Part shown: piece after piece, positions 9,706-18,569 of the stretch
How positions within the stretch are numbered: the stretch's first letter is position 1
How the letters are laid out: every line of letters starts with the position of its first letter
Source: Niveispirillum lacus
Lineage (GTDB): Bacteria; Pseudomonadota; Alphaproteobacteria; Azospirillales; Azospirillaceae
Direction of reading: 5' to 3'
Assembly: GCF_002251795.1 (NCBI RefSeq)
Contig: NZ_NOXU01000031.1
Span: forward strand, 62,001-126,000
DNA length: 64,000 nucleotides
Made by a program: the position numbers and the translations under genes
Notes under the pieces: generated by a model
Told to the model about the DNA's origin: nothing
The model's database searches: none
The model's input: only the letters and a program-made list of their open reading frames with translations

Positions 9706-11027
9706 TCAAGGCGGCCCCGCTGCTGCCCGCCTCTCCCCGGCTGGAGGCGGCGCTGGAACGGATGCGGCAGTTGCATCCGGTGGTCATCGACCTGTCGCTG
9801 GGACGGATTGAGCGGTTGCTGGCGCGTCTGGGGCATCCGGAGCGCCGGCTGCCCCCGACCGTCCATGTCGCGGGCACGAATGGCAAAGGCAGCACGGTTG
9901 CCTTCCTGCGTGCCATGGCTGAGGCGGCCGGGCACCGGGTTCACGTTTACACCTCGCCGCATCTGGTCCGCTTTAACGAGCGTATCCGCTTGGCTGGTAA
10001 CCTGATCGGCGATGATGATCTGGCCGATATCCTGGAAGAGGTTGAAAAGGCCAATGCCGGCGATCCCATCACCTTTTTCGAGGTGACCACGGCGGCCGCT
10101 TTTCTGGCCTTTTCGCGTGTGCCAGCGGATCTGCTGATCCTGGAGGTCGGGCTGGGCGGGCGGTTGGATGCCACGAATGTCATTGATGCCCCGGTGGTCA
10201 GCCTGCTCACCCGCATTTCGTTAGATCATACGCAGTTCCTGGGTCCTACCCTGGCGGATATCGCGGGCGAGAAGGCTGGCATCATCAAGGCGGGGCGACA
10301 TGCCATCGCCGGGCGGCAAGCCGATCCGGTGGTAGAACATGTCTTTGCCAACCGGGCGGCAGCCTTGGCGGCGCCGCTTGCGCTGCATGGGCGTGATTGG
10401 TCGGTGTCCGCCAATGAAACGGGGTTCCGGTTCGAGGACAGGACCCGCCGGTTGGACCTGCCGCCGCCCGGCCTGATGGGCGCGCATCAGGTGGACAATG
10501 CCGGCCTGGCCATCGCCGCGACAGCATTCCTGCCGGTCAGAATCGAAGAGGATGCCATCCGTCAGGGCCTGGCCCGTGTGGAATGGCCAGCGCGGCTTCA
10601 GCGTCTGACGCGGGGCCCCCTGCCTGATCTGCTGCCGGCCGGATGGGACCTGTTCCTGGATGGCGGGCACAATGACAGCGCCGGAGAGGTTCTGGCCCTG
10701 CAACTGGCGGCCTGGGGGGCTGAGGGGCGGCCACTGGATGTGGTGTTCGGCATGCTGGGATCAAAGCGGCCGCTGGATTTCCTGCGCCCCGTGGCCCCCT
10801 ATGTCCGTCGGTTGCGGGCCGTGGCTATTCCCGGCGAACCCAACAGTGTCACGGCCGCCGATGCCGCCGCTTTCGCGCGTCAGGCGGGAATGGAAGCCGA
10901 TGCGGCCTTAGATGTGGCCGGCGCTGTTGCGGAACTGGCGGCCCTGGGGCGGGAAGGGATGCCGGCCCGGTTGCTGATCTGTGGATCACTCTATCTGGCG
11001 GGGACTGTGCTGGCCCGGAACGGTTGA
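9702..11027 (+). CDS. folC: Bifunctional folylpolyglutamate/dihydrofolate synthase
   Basis: Adds glutamate to dihydropteroate and to folates. The 441-residue Mur-ligase-fold protein shows the ATP-binding P-loop [10 protein letters not shown] near residue 56, [13 protein letters not shown], the Omega-loop region, [22 protein letters not shown] and the C-terminal domain motif [11 protein letters not shown]. The start overlaps the accD stop (ATGA). A hairpin terminator follows at 11038-11071. Neighbour order accD-folC is the usual alphaproteobacterial one. Confidence 0.96.
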   Translation: MIKAAPLLPASPRLEAALERMRQLHPVVIDLSLGRIERLLARLGHPERRLPPTVHVAGTNGKGSTVAFLRAMAEAAGHRVHVYTSPHLVRFNERIRLAGNLIGDDDLADILEEVEKANAGDPITFFEVTTAAAFLAFSRVPADLLILEVGLGGRLDATNVIDAPVVSLLTRISLDHTQFLGPTLADIAGEKAGIIKAGRHAIAGRQADPVVEHVFANRAAALAAPLALHGRDWSVSANETGFRFEDRTRRLDLPPPGLMGAHQVDNAGLAIAATAFLPVRIEEDAIRQGLARVEWPARLQRLTRGPLPDLLPAGWDLFLDGGHNDSAGEVLALQLAAWGAEGRPLDVVFGMLGSKRPLDFLRPVAPYVRRLRAVAIPGEPNSVTAADAAAFARQAGMEADAALDVAGAVAELAALGREGMPARLLICGSLYLAGTVLARNG

Positions 11028-11037
11028 GCACAAGAAA

Positions 11038-11075
11038 ATGCCGTCCCTTCACGGAGATAAAGGGACGGCATCAAG
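11038..11075. terminator. Hairpin terminator after folC
   Basis: A perfect 12-bp stem, ATGCCGTCCCTT (11038-11049) with AAGGGACGGCAT (11060-11071), closes a 10-base loop. It lies just after the folC stop. The T run downstream is weak on plus (CAAGTTTCC), and on minus TTTTCTTG follows the stem, so it may also serve the minus-strand gene at 11137. Confidence 0.75.
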
Positions 11076-11136
11076 TTTCCTCTGGGAACAGAAAGAGATG
11101 AAAGCAGAAGTGAAGACCAGATCGCGTGCCGGTTAA

Positions 11137-11358
11137 TCAGTCGGCGGCCCGCAACATGGCAGTGTAAATTGCCATTACAGCTTCGATGCTGATCCCGCCG
11201 GCGCGGGCGCCTGCCGTCAGCATCTCCTGTGTCGGCTTCACGGGAACAGCCGTCAGGCCGCGAATACCCATCTGTTCGACCTCGTTCAAAGCGAAACGCA
11301 TCCGGTCGCTCAACATGGTTTCGTTGACATTGGTGAACATGCGGGCCGCGTCCTTCAT
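11137..11358 (-). CDS. Small conserved-looking protein of unknown function
   Basis: A 73-residue soluble protein, helical by inspection, beginning MKDAARMFTNVNETML and ending IYTAMLRAAD. It has a clear Shine-Dalgarno (CAGGAGC) about seven bases before its ATG, and its codon third positions follow the GC-rich pattern of the neighbours. It sits between folC and a DUF952 gene with its own divergent spacing. I do not recognise a family. A terminator-like hairpin lies downstream at 11038-11071. Confidence 0.6.
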   Translation of the reverse strand: MKDAARMFTNVNETMLSDRMRFALNEVEQMGIRGLTAVPVKPTQEMLTAGARAGGISIEAVMAIYTAMLRAAD

Positions 11359-11617
11359 GACGATTGCTCCTGATCCCTGATCAGCCGGCGCGGTGGTCGC
11401 AACACCGATCCGCCCTGTGGATGTTTGACTATAGGCGCGCCTCCCACCAACGCTCTACTGTGCAGACGTATAGTTTTGTTAAATGCCGTGATGTTCGTAA
11501 CCGTTCGCCTCTTTTCGCCTCTGGCTTGCATCTGTTGGCCGCGTTATAGCCGCGCTGGCAGTCGCCGCGCTTTCGGATTAGGGTGGCGTCCTTCCTTTTG
11601 TCTTTTGAACGAAGACC

Positions 11618-11974
11618 ATGGCATCCCCCATCTTTCACATGTGCCGCGCCGACGAGTGGCAGGCGGCCCTGGCCGCCGGTCGCTATGAGGGTTCCTCACA
11701 GGACCAGGCGGACGGGTTCATTCATTTCTCGACAGCGGCGCAATTGCCGGAAAGTGCCGCTAAGCACCGCGCGGGACAGACAGGCCTGCTGCTGTTGACG
11801 GTTGATGCGCCAGCCTGCGGTGATGCCCTGAGATGGGAAGCGTCGCGCGGGGGACAATTGTTCCCGCATCTTTATGGTCCGCTGTTGCCTGCCGCCGTGA
11901 TCCGCGTCGATCCGCTGCCGCTGGGCGCCGATGGCCGTCATGTGATGCCGGCCCATGTGTCGGAGGGGAACTGA
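11618..11974 (+). CDS. DUF952 family protein
   Basis: A 118-residue protein matching DUF952 throughout: FHMCRADEWQAAL, DGFIHFSTAAQLPE, LLLLTVDAP, LRWEASRGGQLFPHLYGPL and the closing PLPLGADGRH. The fold is a small barrel; some relatives are annotated as glutathione S-transferase-like or ADP-ribosyl-type, but no activity is established. It ends with TGA immediately before the pyrD ATG, with the pyrD Shine-Dalgarno (CGGAGGGG) inside its last codons, so the two are co-transcribed. Confidence 0.9.
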   Translation: MASPIFHMCRADEWQAALAAGRYEGSSQDQADGFIHFSTAAQLPESAAKHRAGQTGLLLLTVDAPACGDALRWEASRGGQLFPHLYGPLLPAAVIRVDPLPLGADGRHVMPAHVSEGN

Positions 11975-13036
11975 ATGGTCGATCTTTACCCTCTGGCCCG
12001 TCCGTTCCTGATGGCGATGGATGCGGAGCAGGCGCATAATCTGACCATCGCGGCGCTGAAGACCGGGCTGGTGCCCGGTGGGTCGCGTCGGGACCCGGCC
12101 AGTTTGTCCACCCGTGTCTTCGGACTGGATTTCGCCAATCCTATCGGGCTGGCTGCCGGTTTTGACAAGAATGCCGAAGTGCCCGACGCCATGTTGAAGC
12201 TGGGTTTCGGCTTTGTCGAATGTGGCACGGTGACCCCGCGTCCACAGGACGGCAACCCCAAGCCCCGCCTGTTCCGGGTGCCCACGGCCCAGGCGGTGAT
12301 CAACCGCTTCGGGTTCAACAACCAAGGGCTTGAGGTCTATGCGGAACGGTTGCAGGCCCGGTCCGGCCGTTCAGGCATCGTTGGCGCCAATGTCGGCAAG
12401 AACAAAGAAACGGCAGACGCGGCGAGCGATTACACGGCCTGTATTCGCCGGGTAGCACCGCTGGCCAGTTATCTGGTCGTCAATGTCTCCTCCCCCAATA
12501 CGCCAGGTCTGCGCACCCTGCAATCGCGTGATGCGTTGGCCGATCTTCTGGGGCAATGTCTGGCCGCGCGGGCGGAAACAGGGGCCAAACCGCCGCTGCT
12601 GCTGAAGGTAGCGCCCGACCTGACGGATGAGGACAAGGCTGACATTGCCGCAGTGGTCCTGAACAGCGGCATTGACGGGCTGATCGTGTCCAACACCACG
12701 TTGGCCCGCCCGGCGGCCATCCCGTCCGCCTTGGCGGCCGAAGCTGGTGGCCTGTCGGGCCGGCCGTTGCTGGAACCATCCACCAAGGTATTGGGCGAAT
12801 TCTATCAATTGTTGGGCGGCCGGTTGCCGTTGATCGGTGTTGGCGGTGTGTCGTCGGGCGCCGATGCTTATGCCAAAATTCGTGCCGGGGCCAGTTTGGT
12901 ACAGCTATACTCGGCGCTGGCCTATCAGGGACCGGGGCTGGTGGGGCGGATAAAGGCCGAGTTGGCGATGCGGCTGGCCGATGATGGTTATGCCCATGTG
13001 GCCGACGCGGTAGGGGCTGCCCACCGCAAGGGTTAA
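11975..13036 (+). CDS. pyrD: Dihydroorotate dehydrogenase (quinone), class 2
   Basis: Membrane-associated flavoenzyme that oxidises dihydroorotate to orotate with ubiquinone in pyrimidine synthesis. The 353-residue protein has the class-2 N-terminal helical extension (LYPLARPFLMAMDAEQAHN) and the core motifs NPIGLAAGFDKN, ECGTVTPRPQDGNPKPRLFR, NRFGFNNQG, the catalytic-Ser stretch VVNVSSPNTPGLR, and the FMN-binding GVGGVSSGADAY. It directly follows the DUF952 gene and precedes an EAL-like gene by 25 bases. Confidence 0.97.
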   Translation: MVDLYPLARPFLMAMDAEQAHNLTIAALKTGLVPGGSRRDPASLSTRVFGLDFANPIGLAAGFDKNAEVPDAMLKLGFGFVECGTVTPRPQDGNPKPRLFRVPTAQAVINRFGFNNQGLEVYAERLQARSGRSGIVGANVGKNKETADAASDYTACIRRVAPLASYLVVNVSSPNTPGLRTLQSRDALADLLGQCLAARAETGAKPPLLLKVAPDLTDEDKADIAAVVLNSGIDGLIVSNTTLARPAAIPSALAAEAGGLSGRPLLEPSTKVLGEFYQLLGGRLPLIGVGGVSSGADAYAKIRAGASLVQLYSALAYQGPGLVGRIKAELAMRLADDGYAHVADAVGAAHRKG

Positions 13037-13061
13037 TCCAGGTCGGGGAGAAGGGTTGCGC

Positions 13062-14273
13062 ATGCATTGGTTCCGCCATCTGGTATTCGCCGCCGTGTAT
13101 ATCGCCCTGGCGCTGGTCGTGGCGCTGACCTTGCCCCTTTCGGTGACGGGCATGGATGGGCACACGGCTCTGCTGTTCGGGCTGGCGATTCTCACGTTCG
13201 GCGGGTTGCTGCATGAATTCTGGTCTCGCCAGGATGAACGCAACCGGCTGGAAGGCCGGATCTGGGAAATTGAGGCAGGGCTGGAGGAAATGCGCCTGCA
13301 ACTGGATGCGCAGCGCGGCCATTCCGGTGCCATGCCCGCCGACCCGTCGGAGGTGGCGGCTGTGCTGTCAGAGGCACGGGTGCTGGAGCGTCTGGCCGAC
13401 CGGTTGCCGACACATGTTGCAAGGTCGGCGCCGGCAGTGGTCGGGGGAGCCGATGCCGGCCCGCTTTTTGCGCCACGCCCCCTGACGGCGCAGCCTGTAC
13501 CCACGGATACCGGCGCCATCCTGGATCATGTTCGCGAGGCGTTGCGCACCGATCAGGTGGATATCTTCTTGCAGCCCGTGGTGAGCCTGCCACAGCGCAA
13601 ACATCGCTACTACGAACTGTTTTCCCGTATCCGCGCGGGACTGGATGCAGATGGCAAGCCGCGTTACCTGCTGCCAGAGCAGTATCTGGGTGTGGCCGCC
13701 GATGCCGGGCTGATCGCCACTATCGACAATCTGCTGCTGTTCCGCTGCATCCAGTTGCTACGGGAGACGGAGAAGCGCCACCAGAATGTCGGCTTCTTTT
13801 GCAATATCTCCGCGGCTACGCTGAACGATGCTGCCTTTATGCGGGAATTTGTGACCTACATGGGCCAGAACCCCAATCTGGCGACGAAGCTGGTTTTTGA
13901 GTTGTCGCAGGATGATTTGATGCAGGGCGGTCTGTTCGCCACCAGCTTCCTGGACGGGTTGCGGCGCCTTGGCTTCCATTTCTCCATGGATCAGGTCTAC
14001 CGCCTGGATCTGGATTGGAACGAGTTGGCACGCCACGAAATCCGTTTTGTGAAGCTGGATGCGGCCCGTCTGCTCGACCCCGATGGCCGCTTTGCCGACC
14101 CGCGTGCTGTGCGAGAGTTGCGGCAGCAGTTGGACCGCAACAATATCGACCTGATTGTAGAGAAGGTCGAAACAGAGGCCCAGCTTTTGGAACTGCTGGA
14201 CCTCTATATCGACTTCGGTCAGGGCTATCTTTTCGGCGAGCCAAGACTAGCCCGCAAACAGGCCGGCAGTTAA
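13062..14273 (+). CDS. Membrane protein with degenerate EAL domain
   Basis: A 403-residue protein: two transmembrane segments near residues 6-27 and 35-52, a coiled-coil-like region (about 60-90), a linker, then an EAL-type domain from about 160. The signature EAL reads ELF (YYELFSRIR). The Asn motif (CNISAATLND), Glu (FELSQDD), Lys (RFVKLDA) and QGYLFGEP remain, but the DDFG loop is replaced by SMDQVYRL, so phosphodiesterase activity is doubtful. Two TMs, coiled coil and degenerate EAL resemble the Caulobacter c-di-GMP effector TipF; that comparison is inference. ATG 13062 has GAAGGG upstream; an in-frame TTG at 13056 is less likely. Confidence 0.8.
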   Translation: MHWFRHLVFAAVYIALALVVALTLPLSVTGMDGHTALLFGLAILTFGGLLHEFWSRQDERNRLEGRIWEIEAGLEEMRLQLDAQRGHSGAMPADPSEVAAVLSEARVLERLADRLPTHVARSAPAVVGGADAGPLFAPRPLTAQPVPTDTGAILDHVREALRTDQVDIFLQPVVSLPQRKHRYYELFSRIRAGLDADGKPRYLLPEQYLGVAADAGLIATIDNLLLFRCIQLLRETEKRHQNVGFFCNISAATLNDAAFMREFVTYMGQNPNLATKLVFELSQDDLMQGGLFATSFLDGLRRLGFHFSMDQVYRLDLDWNELARHEIRFVKLDAARLLDPDGRFADPRAVRELRQQLDRNNIDLIVEKVETEAQLLELLDLYIDFGQGYLFGEPRLARKQAGS

Positions 14274-14279
14274 GCCCGG

Positions 14280-14549
14280 TCAGGCCGCCGCCGCCTCTGT
14301 CCGGTAGCCGGCGCGCAGCAGATCGGCCAGCCGGCGCCGTAATTCGGCATTCTCCCGCTCCAACTGTTCCAGGCGCCGGATCATGGCCGGCTTCTCCCCC
14401 GCCTGGTCCTGACGCCAGCGGTAATAGGTGACACGGGTCACGCCCAGTTCGCGGGCGATATCCACGATCTTGTAGCCTTCGTTCAGCAGTGCGTCGGCCA
14501 AGGCCAGTTTCTGCTCCACCTCTTCGGTGGTGTAACGACGCTTCAACAT
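14280..14549 (-). CDS. Orphan IS3 OrfA-like helix-turn-helix protein
   Basis: An 89-residue protein with the IS3/IS911 OrfA layout: RRYTTEEVEQKL, an HTH (IVDIARELGVTRVTYYRWR), and a C-terminal leucine zipper (LEQLERENAELRRRLADLL). ATG 14549 has an AGGGAG ribosome site. No OrfB (DDE integrase) reading frame, slippery frameshift window or flanking inverted repeats are seen. It is either a remnant or a domesticated DNA-binding protein. It lies just after nagA on the same strand and convergent with the EAL gene. Confidence 0.7.
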   Translation of the reverse strand: MLKRRYTTEEVEQKLALADALLNEGYKIVDIARELGVTRVTYYRWRQDQAGEKPAMIRRLEQLERENAELRRRLADLLRAGYRTEAAAA

Positions 14550-14581
14550 GCCCTTACTCCCTGATGGGTGGTTCGTTGCCT

Positions 14582-15754
14582 TCACTCGGCGGCATCCCGC
14601 CATTGTCCGGCAACCCAGGTGCCGGTAACCGTCAATGTCTGGTCCAGCAGCACGAGATCCGCCCGCCATCCCGCCTGGATGCGACCCAGCCGGTCGTCGA
14701 GATGCAGGAAGCGCGCGGGATAAAGCGAGGCCATGCGCAGCGCTTCTTCTACATCCACACCCATCAGATGGATGGCGTTGCGCACCGCCTGAGCCATGTC
14801 GATATCGGCCCCGGCCAGGGTGCCGTCATCGGTGACCAGGCGCCCATCACGGCGATGGATGGTCTGCCCGTAAAGCTGGAAATTGGTTGCATCGGTGCCT
14901 GTCGGCGGCATGGCATCGGTCACCAGCATCAACCCGCCCGGTCCCTTGGCCGCCAACGCCAGACGTAACATGGCGGGATGCACATGCACCCCATCCACGA
15001 TGATGCCGCAAACGGTATCGCGGGCCGTCAGGGCGGCCCCGGCGATGCCTGGCTCCCGGTTGGCCAGCGGCGGCATGGCGTTGAACAGATGGGTGAAGCC
15101 GGTCAGGCCAGCATCCACCGCTGCCAGGGTCTGGGCAAAGCTGGCTGCCGAATGCGCCCCCGCCACAATCACGCCTGCCGCCACCAGTCGCGTAATCTCG
15201 GCTGGTGTCACCCGGTCCGGGGCCAGGGACAGCAGTACACGAGCATCATGCGCGCCAAACCGGTCGGGCAGCCCTTCCAGGAAATCCAGATCACTTTCGC
15301 TGGCTTGCCGTACATGGTCCAGATTATGGACCCCGCGCCGTTCCGGCGTCAGGAACGGGCCTTCCAGATGCACCCCAATGACGCCGGACCCGATCACAGC
15401 ACTGGCAGAGGCTGCCGCCAGGGCGGCCGCCTGCATCCCCTCCACCCGATCGGTGATGAAGGTGGGCAGCAGGGCGGTGGTGCCGAACCGGCGATGGGCC
15501 CGCGCGATGGCCAGCGCCGCCTCGCGCGTCGGCGTGTCGTTGAACAGCACCCCGCCGCCGCCATTAACCTGGGTATCGATGAAACCGGGCGCCAGCAACA
15601 TGTCGGGCGACAGGCGCCGCAGGGCCACCCCGGCAGGCGCCGTGGAACCGGGCGGCAGGACCGCCGCCACCCGTTCACCCTGGATCAGGATATCGGCATT
15701 GATGGTGCGGGTGCCGGTAAAGACGCGCGCACCGGTTAACAGGGTGCCCGTCAT
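14582..15754 (-). CDS. nagA: N-acetylglucosamine-6-phosphate deacetylase
   Basis: Amidohydrolase removing acetate from GlcNAc-6-P. The 390-residue protein shows the metal-site region PGFIDTQVNGGGGVLFND, GVHLEGPFL near 130, HLFNAMPPLANREPG, and the C-terminal LVTDAMPPTG containing the catalytic Asp. Its ATG overlaps the TGA of the upstream sugar-phosphate deaminase gene (TGATG); a GTG three bases earlier is possible. With the kinase, GntR and NagB-II genes it converts GlcNAc to fructose-6-phosphate. Confidence 0.95.
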   Translation of the reverse strand: MTGTLLTGARVFTGTRTINADILIQGERVAAVLPPGSTAPAGVALRRLSPDMLLAPGFIDTQVNGGGGVLFNDTPTREAALAIARAHRRFGTTALLPTFITDRVEGMQAAALAAASASAVIGSGVIGVHLEGPFLTPERRGVHNLDHVRQASESDLDFLEGLPDRFGAHDARVLLSLAPDRVTPAEITRLVAAGVIVAGAHSAASFAQTLAAVDAGLTGFTHLFNAMPPLANREPGIAGAALTARDTVCGIIVDGVHVHPAMLRLALAAKGPGGLMLVTDAMPPTGTDATNFQLYGQTIHRRDGRLVTDDGTLAGADIDMAQAVRNAIHLMGVDVEEALRMASLYPARFLHLDDRLGRIQAGWRADLVLLDQTLTVTGTWVAGQWRDAAE

Positions 15755-16794
15755 CACACCGTCTCCGTTACCTTGCGCAGGTTGGCGGGCACGTCGGGGT
15801 TCAGGCCGCGGCGTTGAGACACGGTATGGATGGCCATGTAAAAGCTCTGCACCGCCGCCAGCGGGGCCAGTTCCGGGGCCAAGTCTGGCACTGACGGTAG
15901 CGGGATCACGCCCTTCACACTGTCATCGCTGCTGAAGACCGGCGCGCCGAGATCGACGCAGCGGGCGATGGCTGCCCGCGTGGCCGCCGCCGTCGCGTCA
16001 TTCTGGTTGATGGCCAGGACAGGGAAATCGGGGCCGACCAGGGCCAGCGGCCCGTGGATGACCTCTGCCGCGCTGAACGCTTCGGCATGCAGGCGGCAGG
16101 TTTCCTTGCATTTCAGGGCCATTTCCATAATAGCCCCCGTGCCGACGCCACGCCCGATGATGTAAAGCCCCGTCTTATCCGTCAGAGACAGCAGGGCGGG
16201 CGTCCAGTCCAGTTCCGCCGCCGCTGACAGGGCCGCCGGGGCCTGGGATGCCGTATGACGCAGGGCGGCATCCTCCTTCCATTCCGCCACCATGGACAGG
16301 AAGGCAAAGCAGGCGGTCAGGTAGGATTTGGTGGCCGCCACACTGATTTCCGGTCCGGCGCAGAGCGGGATGAACAGGTCTGCCGCCTCGGCCAGAGGTG
16401 ATGTCTCGTCATTCACGAAGGCCACGACATAGGCCCCGCCCTTCCTGGCCGCCGCCGCCAGACGCAGCAGGTCCGGGCTACGTCCGCTCTGCGACACGGC
16501 CACAAACAGGGCGCCATCGACCTTCAAATCAGTATTGTACAACGACACGACCGACGGGCCGACCGACGCAACAGGCAGGCCCAGATGGGTTTCGATCAGG
16601 TACTTGCCGTAGGTGGCGGCATGGTCTGAGCTGCCGCGCGCACAGGTCACCACCAGCGACGGGTTCAGGTCGCGCAACTTGGACCCCAGAACGCTGAACA
16701 AAGGGCCACAGCGCTCGATCTGACGCTGAATGGCGGCGGCACTTTCCGCCGCTTCAACGGCCATCTTGGTGCTGGTGCTGTCGGGCTTGGTCAT
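15754..16794 (-). CDS. Glucosamine-6-phosphate deaminase, SIS-domain type (NagB-II)
   Basis: A 346-residue protein with two SIS domains, homologous to the isomerase half of GlmS but lacking the glutaminase domain. The first SIS has VVTCARGSSDHAA and VAVSQSGRSPD; the second has IIGRGVGTGAI, KETCRLHAEAFSAAEVIHGP and the C-terminal loop. Placement between GntR and nagA supports a catabolic deaminase (NagB-II) rather than a synthase. Coupled to nagA by TGATG. A 95-base gap from the GntR gene contains paired GTCGCA/TGCGAC repeats. Confidence 0.88.
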   Translation of the reverse strand: MTKPDSTSTKMAVEAAESAAAIQRQIERCGPLFSVLGSKLRDLNPSLVVTCARGSSDHAATYGKYLIETHLGLPVASVGPSVVSLYNTDLKVDGALFVAVSQSGRSPDLLRLAAAARKGGAYVVAFVNDETSPLAEAADLFIPLCAGPEISVAATKSYLTACFAFLSMVAEWKEDAALRHTASQAPAALSAAAELDWTPALLSLTDKTGLYIIGRGVGTGAIMEMALKCKETCRLHAEAFSAAEVIHGPLALVGPDFPVLAINQNDATAAATRAAIARCVDLGAPVFSSDDSVKGVIPLPSVPDLAPELAPLAAVQSFYMAIHTVSQRRGLNPDVPANLRKVTETV

Positions 16795-16810
16795 CGCTTT
16801 GGTCTCTCAC

Positions 16811-16890
16811 AGGTCGCATCAGCACAGGCGCATGCGACTTTTATCGGTTCGGATCATGTCGCAAACGGGCCTTTGGCCCTGATGCGACCT
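16811..16890. repeat. Nested inverted repeats between the GntR and deaminase genes
   Basis: AGGTCGCATCAG (16811-16822) is exactly inverted at 16879-16890 as CTGATGCGACCT, which overlaps the GntR stop codon. Inside lie two more copies of the core (TGCGAC 16833-16838, GTCGCA 16858-16863), giving four alternating GTCGCA/TGCGAC units. It could fold as a multi-arm RNA structure that sets mRNA stability or partial termination within the operon. The role is inference. Confidence 0.6.
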
Positions 16891-17656
16891 ACGGGGTTGT
16901 TGGCGTCGTCAGGTTCAGTTCCACGATGAAATCGTAGGCGTCGCCCCGGTACTGGCTGCGCACGAATTCCAGCGGGCGGCCATTTTCCAGAAAGCTGCGG
17001 CGTTCGATAAACAGAGCCGGCGTACCCTCCGGCACTTGCAGGATACTGGCCTGATCGGTCGTCAGCAGGCCGGCGGACAGGCGCTGCAGCGCGCGATAGG
17101 GTGGATATCCCAAGCCGCGCAGCACATCGTAGAGCGAGCCGGTCACCAGCAACGGATCGGGTAGGATGCGGGCTGGCACCACCGACAGTTCAATGGCCAT
17201 CGGCGCCTCATCGGCCAGACGCAGACGCCACAGGCGGCTGACCTTCTCCCCCAGTGCCAGACCCAGCACCATCGCCTCTTCCGGGCTGGCAGACGCCACC
17301 GTGCGCGACAGCCAGCGCGATGACGGTTCCAGCCCGCGCGACCGCATATCCTCGGAAAAGCCGGTCAGGGCCGACAAGGGCTGTTCCACATGCGGGGCCT
17401 TGGCCACAAAGGTACCGGCGCGCGGGCGCTGATGCAGCAACCCTTCATCGACCAGCGCCTGCACCGCCTTGCGTACCGTCACGCGCGATACCGCAAACCC
17501 TTCGGCCAGATCGCGTTCAGCAGGCAGTGCATCCTCCACCGCCAGCGTCCCGTCGCTGATCAGTCGCTTCAGATGCCGGGCCAGTTGCATGTAAAGCGGC
17601 AGGGGGCTGTCGGCGGACAGGGCGGCGCTATCGAACAGGGGTTCGGTCACGCTCAT
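16889..17656 (-). CDS. GntR/HutC-family regulator of amino-sugar catabolism
   Basis: A 255-residue regulator with an N-terminal winged helix (LPLYMQLARHLKRLISDGTL, ALPAERDLAEGFAVSRVTVR) and a C-terminal UTRA effector domain (PSSRWLSRTV, RLWRLRLADEAPMAIELSVV, ALFIERRSF). HutC-type regulators such as NagR/DasR bind amino-sugar phosphates. ATG 17656 overlaps the kinase stop (ATGA); a longer frame from 17749 would run within the kinase and is rejected. Probable targets are the ATACCAGAT repeats in the kinase-murQ intergenic region. Confidence 0.92.
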   Translation of the reverse strand: MSVTEPLFDSAALSADSPLPLYMQLARHLKRLISDGTLAVEDALPAERDLAEGFAVSRVTVRKAVQALVDEGLLHQRPRAGTFVAKAPHVEQPLSALTGFSEDMRSRGLEPSSRWLSRTVASASPEEAMVLGLALGEKVSRLWRLRLADEAPMAIELSVVPARILPDPLLVTGSLYDVLRGLGYPPYRALQRLSAGLLTTDQASILQVPEGTPALFIERRSFLENGRPLEFVRSQYRGDAYDFIVELNLTTPTTP

Positions 17657-18528
17657 GCGCCACCCGCCCGCCTGGCCAGCAGTACCCCGCCAGCCATGGC
17701 ATCGCCCTTCGGTTCGGTCAACACACCGCGCACCCAGGGCGGCATCCAATCCAGCAGCACCGGCCCCAGCCCGCCCATGAGACAGATGGCGGGGGCACCC
17801 AGTTCCAGCAGGCGGCGGATATGCAGGACCAGATAATCGGCCTGTTCGCGCACCAGCCGCTCGGCCACCGGATCGCCCTTGCGCGCATGCTCCAGCACCA
17901 GCGGGGCCAGGGTCCCGTAATCCCCCGGTCGGGCGGGGCCGACCCAGGCGACGACGGCGGGCGGATCACCGCCCAGCGTCGCCATCACGGCCCGCGTCAG
18001 ATCCGTGTGCGGCCCCAGGCCGTCATGACCCAGCAGGGCGGCCTTTACCGCCTCCCGACCCATCGACGCCCCGGAGCCCAGGTCCGATACCTCAAACCCC
18101 CATCCGCCAATGCCCCGGCCCACACCCTTAAGGATGATCTGCGCGGCACTGCCCGTGCCGGAAATCAGGATGGCGCCGTCCGCCCCGGCATGGGCGCCCA
18201 GGCAGGCGGTATAGGCGTCGGTATCGGACAGGATGCCGGCAAACGCCACTGGTGCGCTGTCGGCCACCCGCTGCTGATCGGCTGCGTTGGTGATACCGGC
18301 CAGCCCCAGGCCGATGAAGGTGCGGGACAACACGTCACGGCCCAGTTCCGCCTTCGCCAATGCCCCATCCACCGCTTCCATGATGGCATTCCAGGCGACA
18401 TCCAGGCCCAGGCGGATATTGGCCGCTCCGCCCACAGCTTCGCCCAGCGTGCGTCCGGCCGCATCGGCCAGCCGCGCCCGACAGCGCGTGCCGCCACCAT
18501 CAATGCCCAGGAACAGGGGAGAGGTCAT
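17653..18528 (-). CDS. N-acetylglucosamine kinase, BadF/BadG/BcrA/BcrD ATPase family
   Basis: An ASKHA-fold sugar kinase of 291 residues. Phosphate-1 motif FLGIDGGGTRCRARL is at the N-terminus, then GGAANIRLG, the sugar-site aspartate in SDTDAYTACLGA, phosphate-2 ILISGTGSAA and the C-terminal adenosine motif CLMGGLGPVL. First gene of the minus-strand operon kinase-gntR-nagB-II-nagA, read away from murQ. It probably phosphorylates GlcNAc (perhaps also glucosamine) released from cell-wall turnover or chitin. Confidence 0.9.
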   Translation of the reverse strand: MTSPLFLGIDGGGTRCRARLADAAGRTLGEAVGGAANIRLGLDVAWNAIMEAVDGALAKAELGRDVLSRTFIGLGLAGITNAADQQRVADSAPVAFAGILSDTDAYTACLGAHAGADGAILISGTGSAAQIILKGVGRGIGGWGFEVSDLGSGASMGREAVKAALLGHDGLGPHTDLTRAVMATLGGDPPAVVAWVGPARPGDYGTLAPLVLEHARKGDPVAERLVREQADYLVLHIRRLLELGAPAICLMGGLGPVLLDWMPPWVRGVLTEPKGDAMAGGVLLARRAGGA

Positions 18529-18569
18529 GAAGGCGTCTCTTGGTCTCTATTCAATTGCTGACAGGTACG

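Noticed and set aside
14280-14549. A complete insertion sequence at the OrfA-like gene
   Set aside because: No OrfB, no terminal inverted repeats, no target duplication visible.
14883-15935. 350-codon plus frame across nagA
   Set aside because: Antisense shadow rich in Arg/Pro/Ser; nagA is intact on the other strand.
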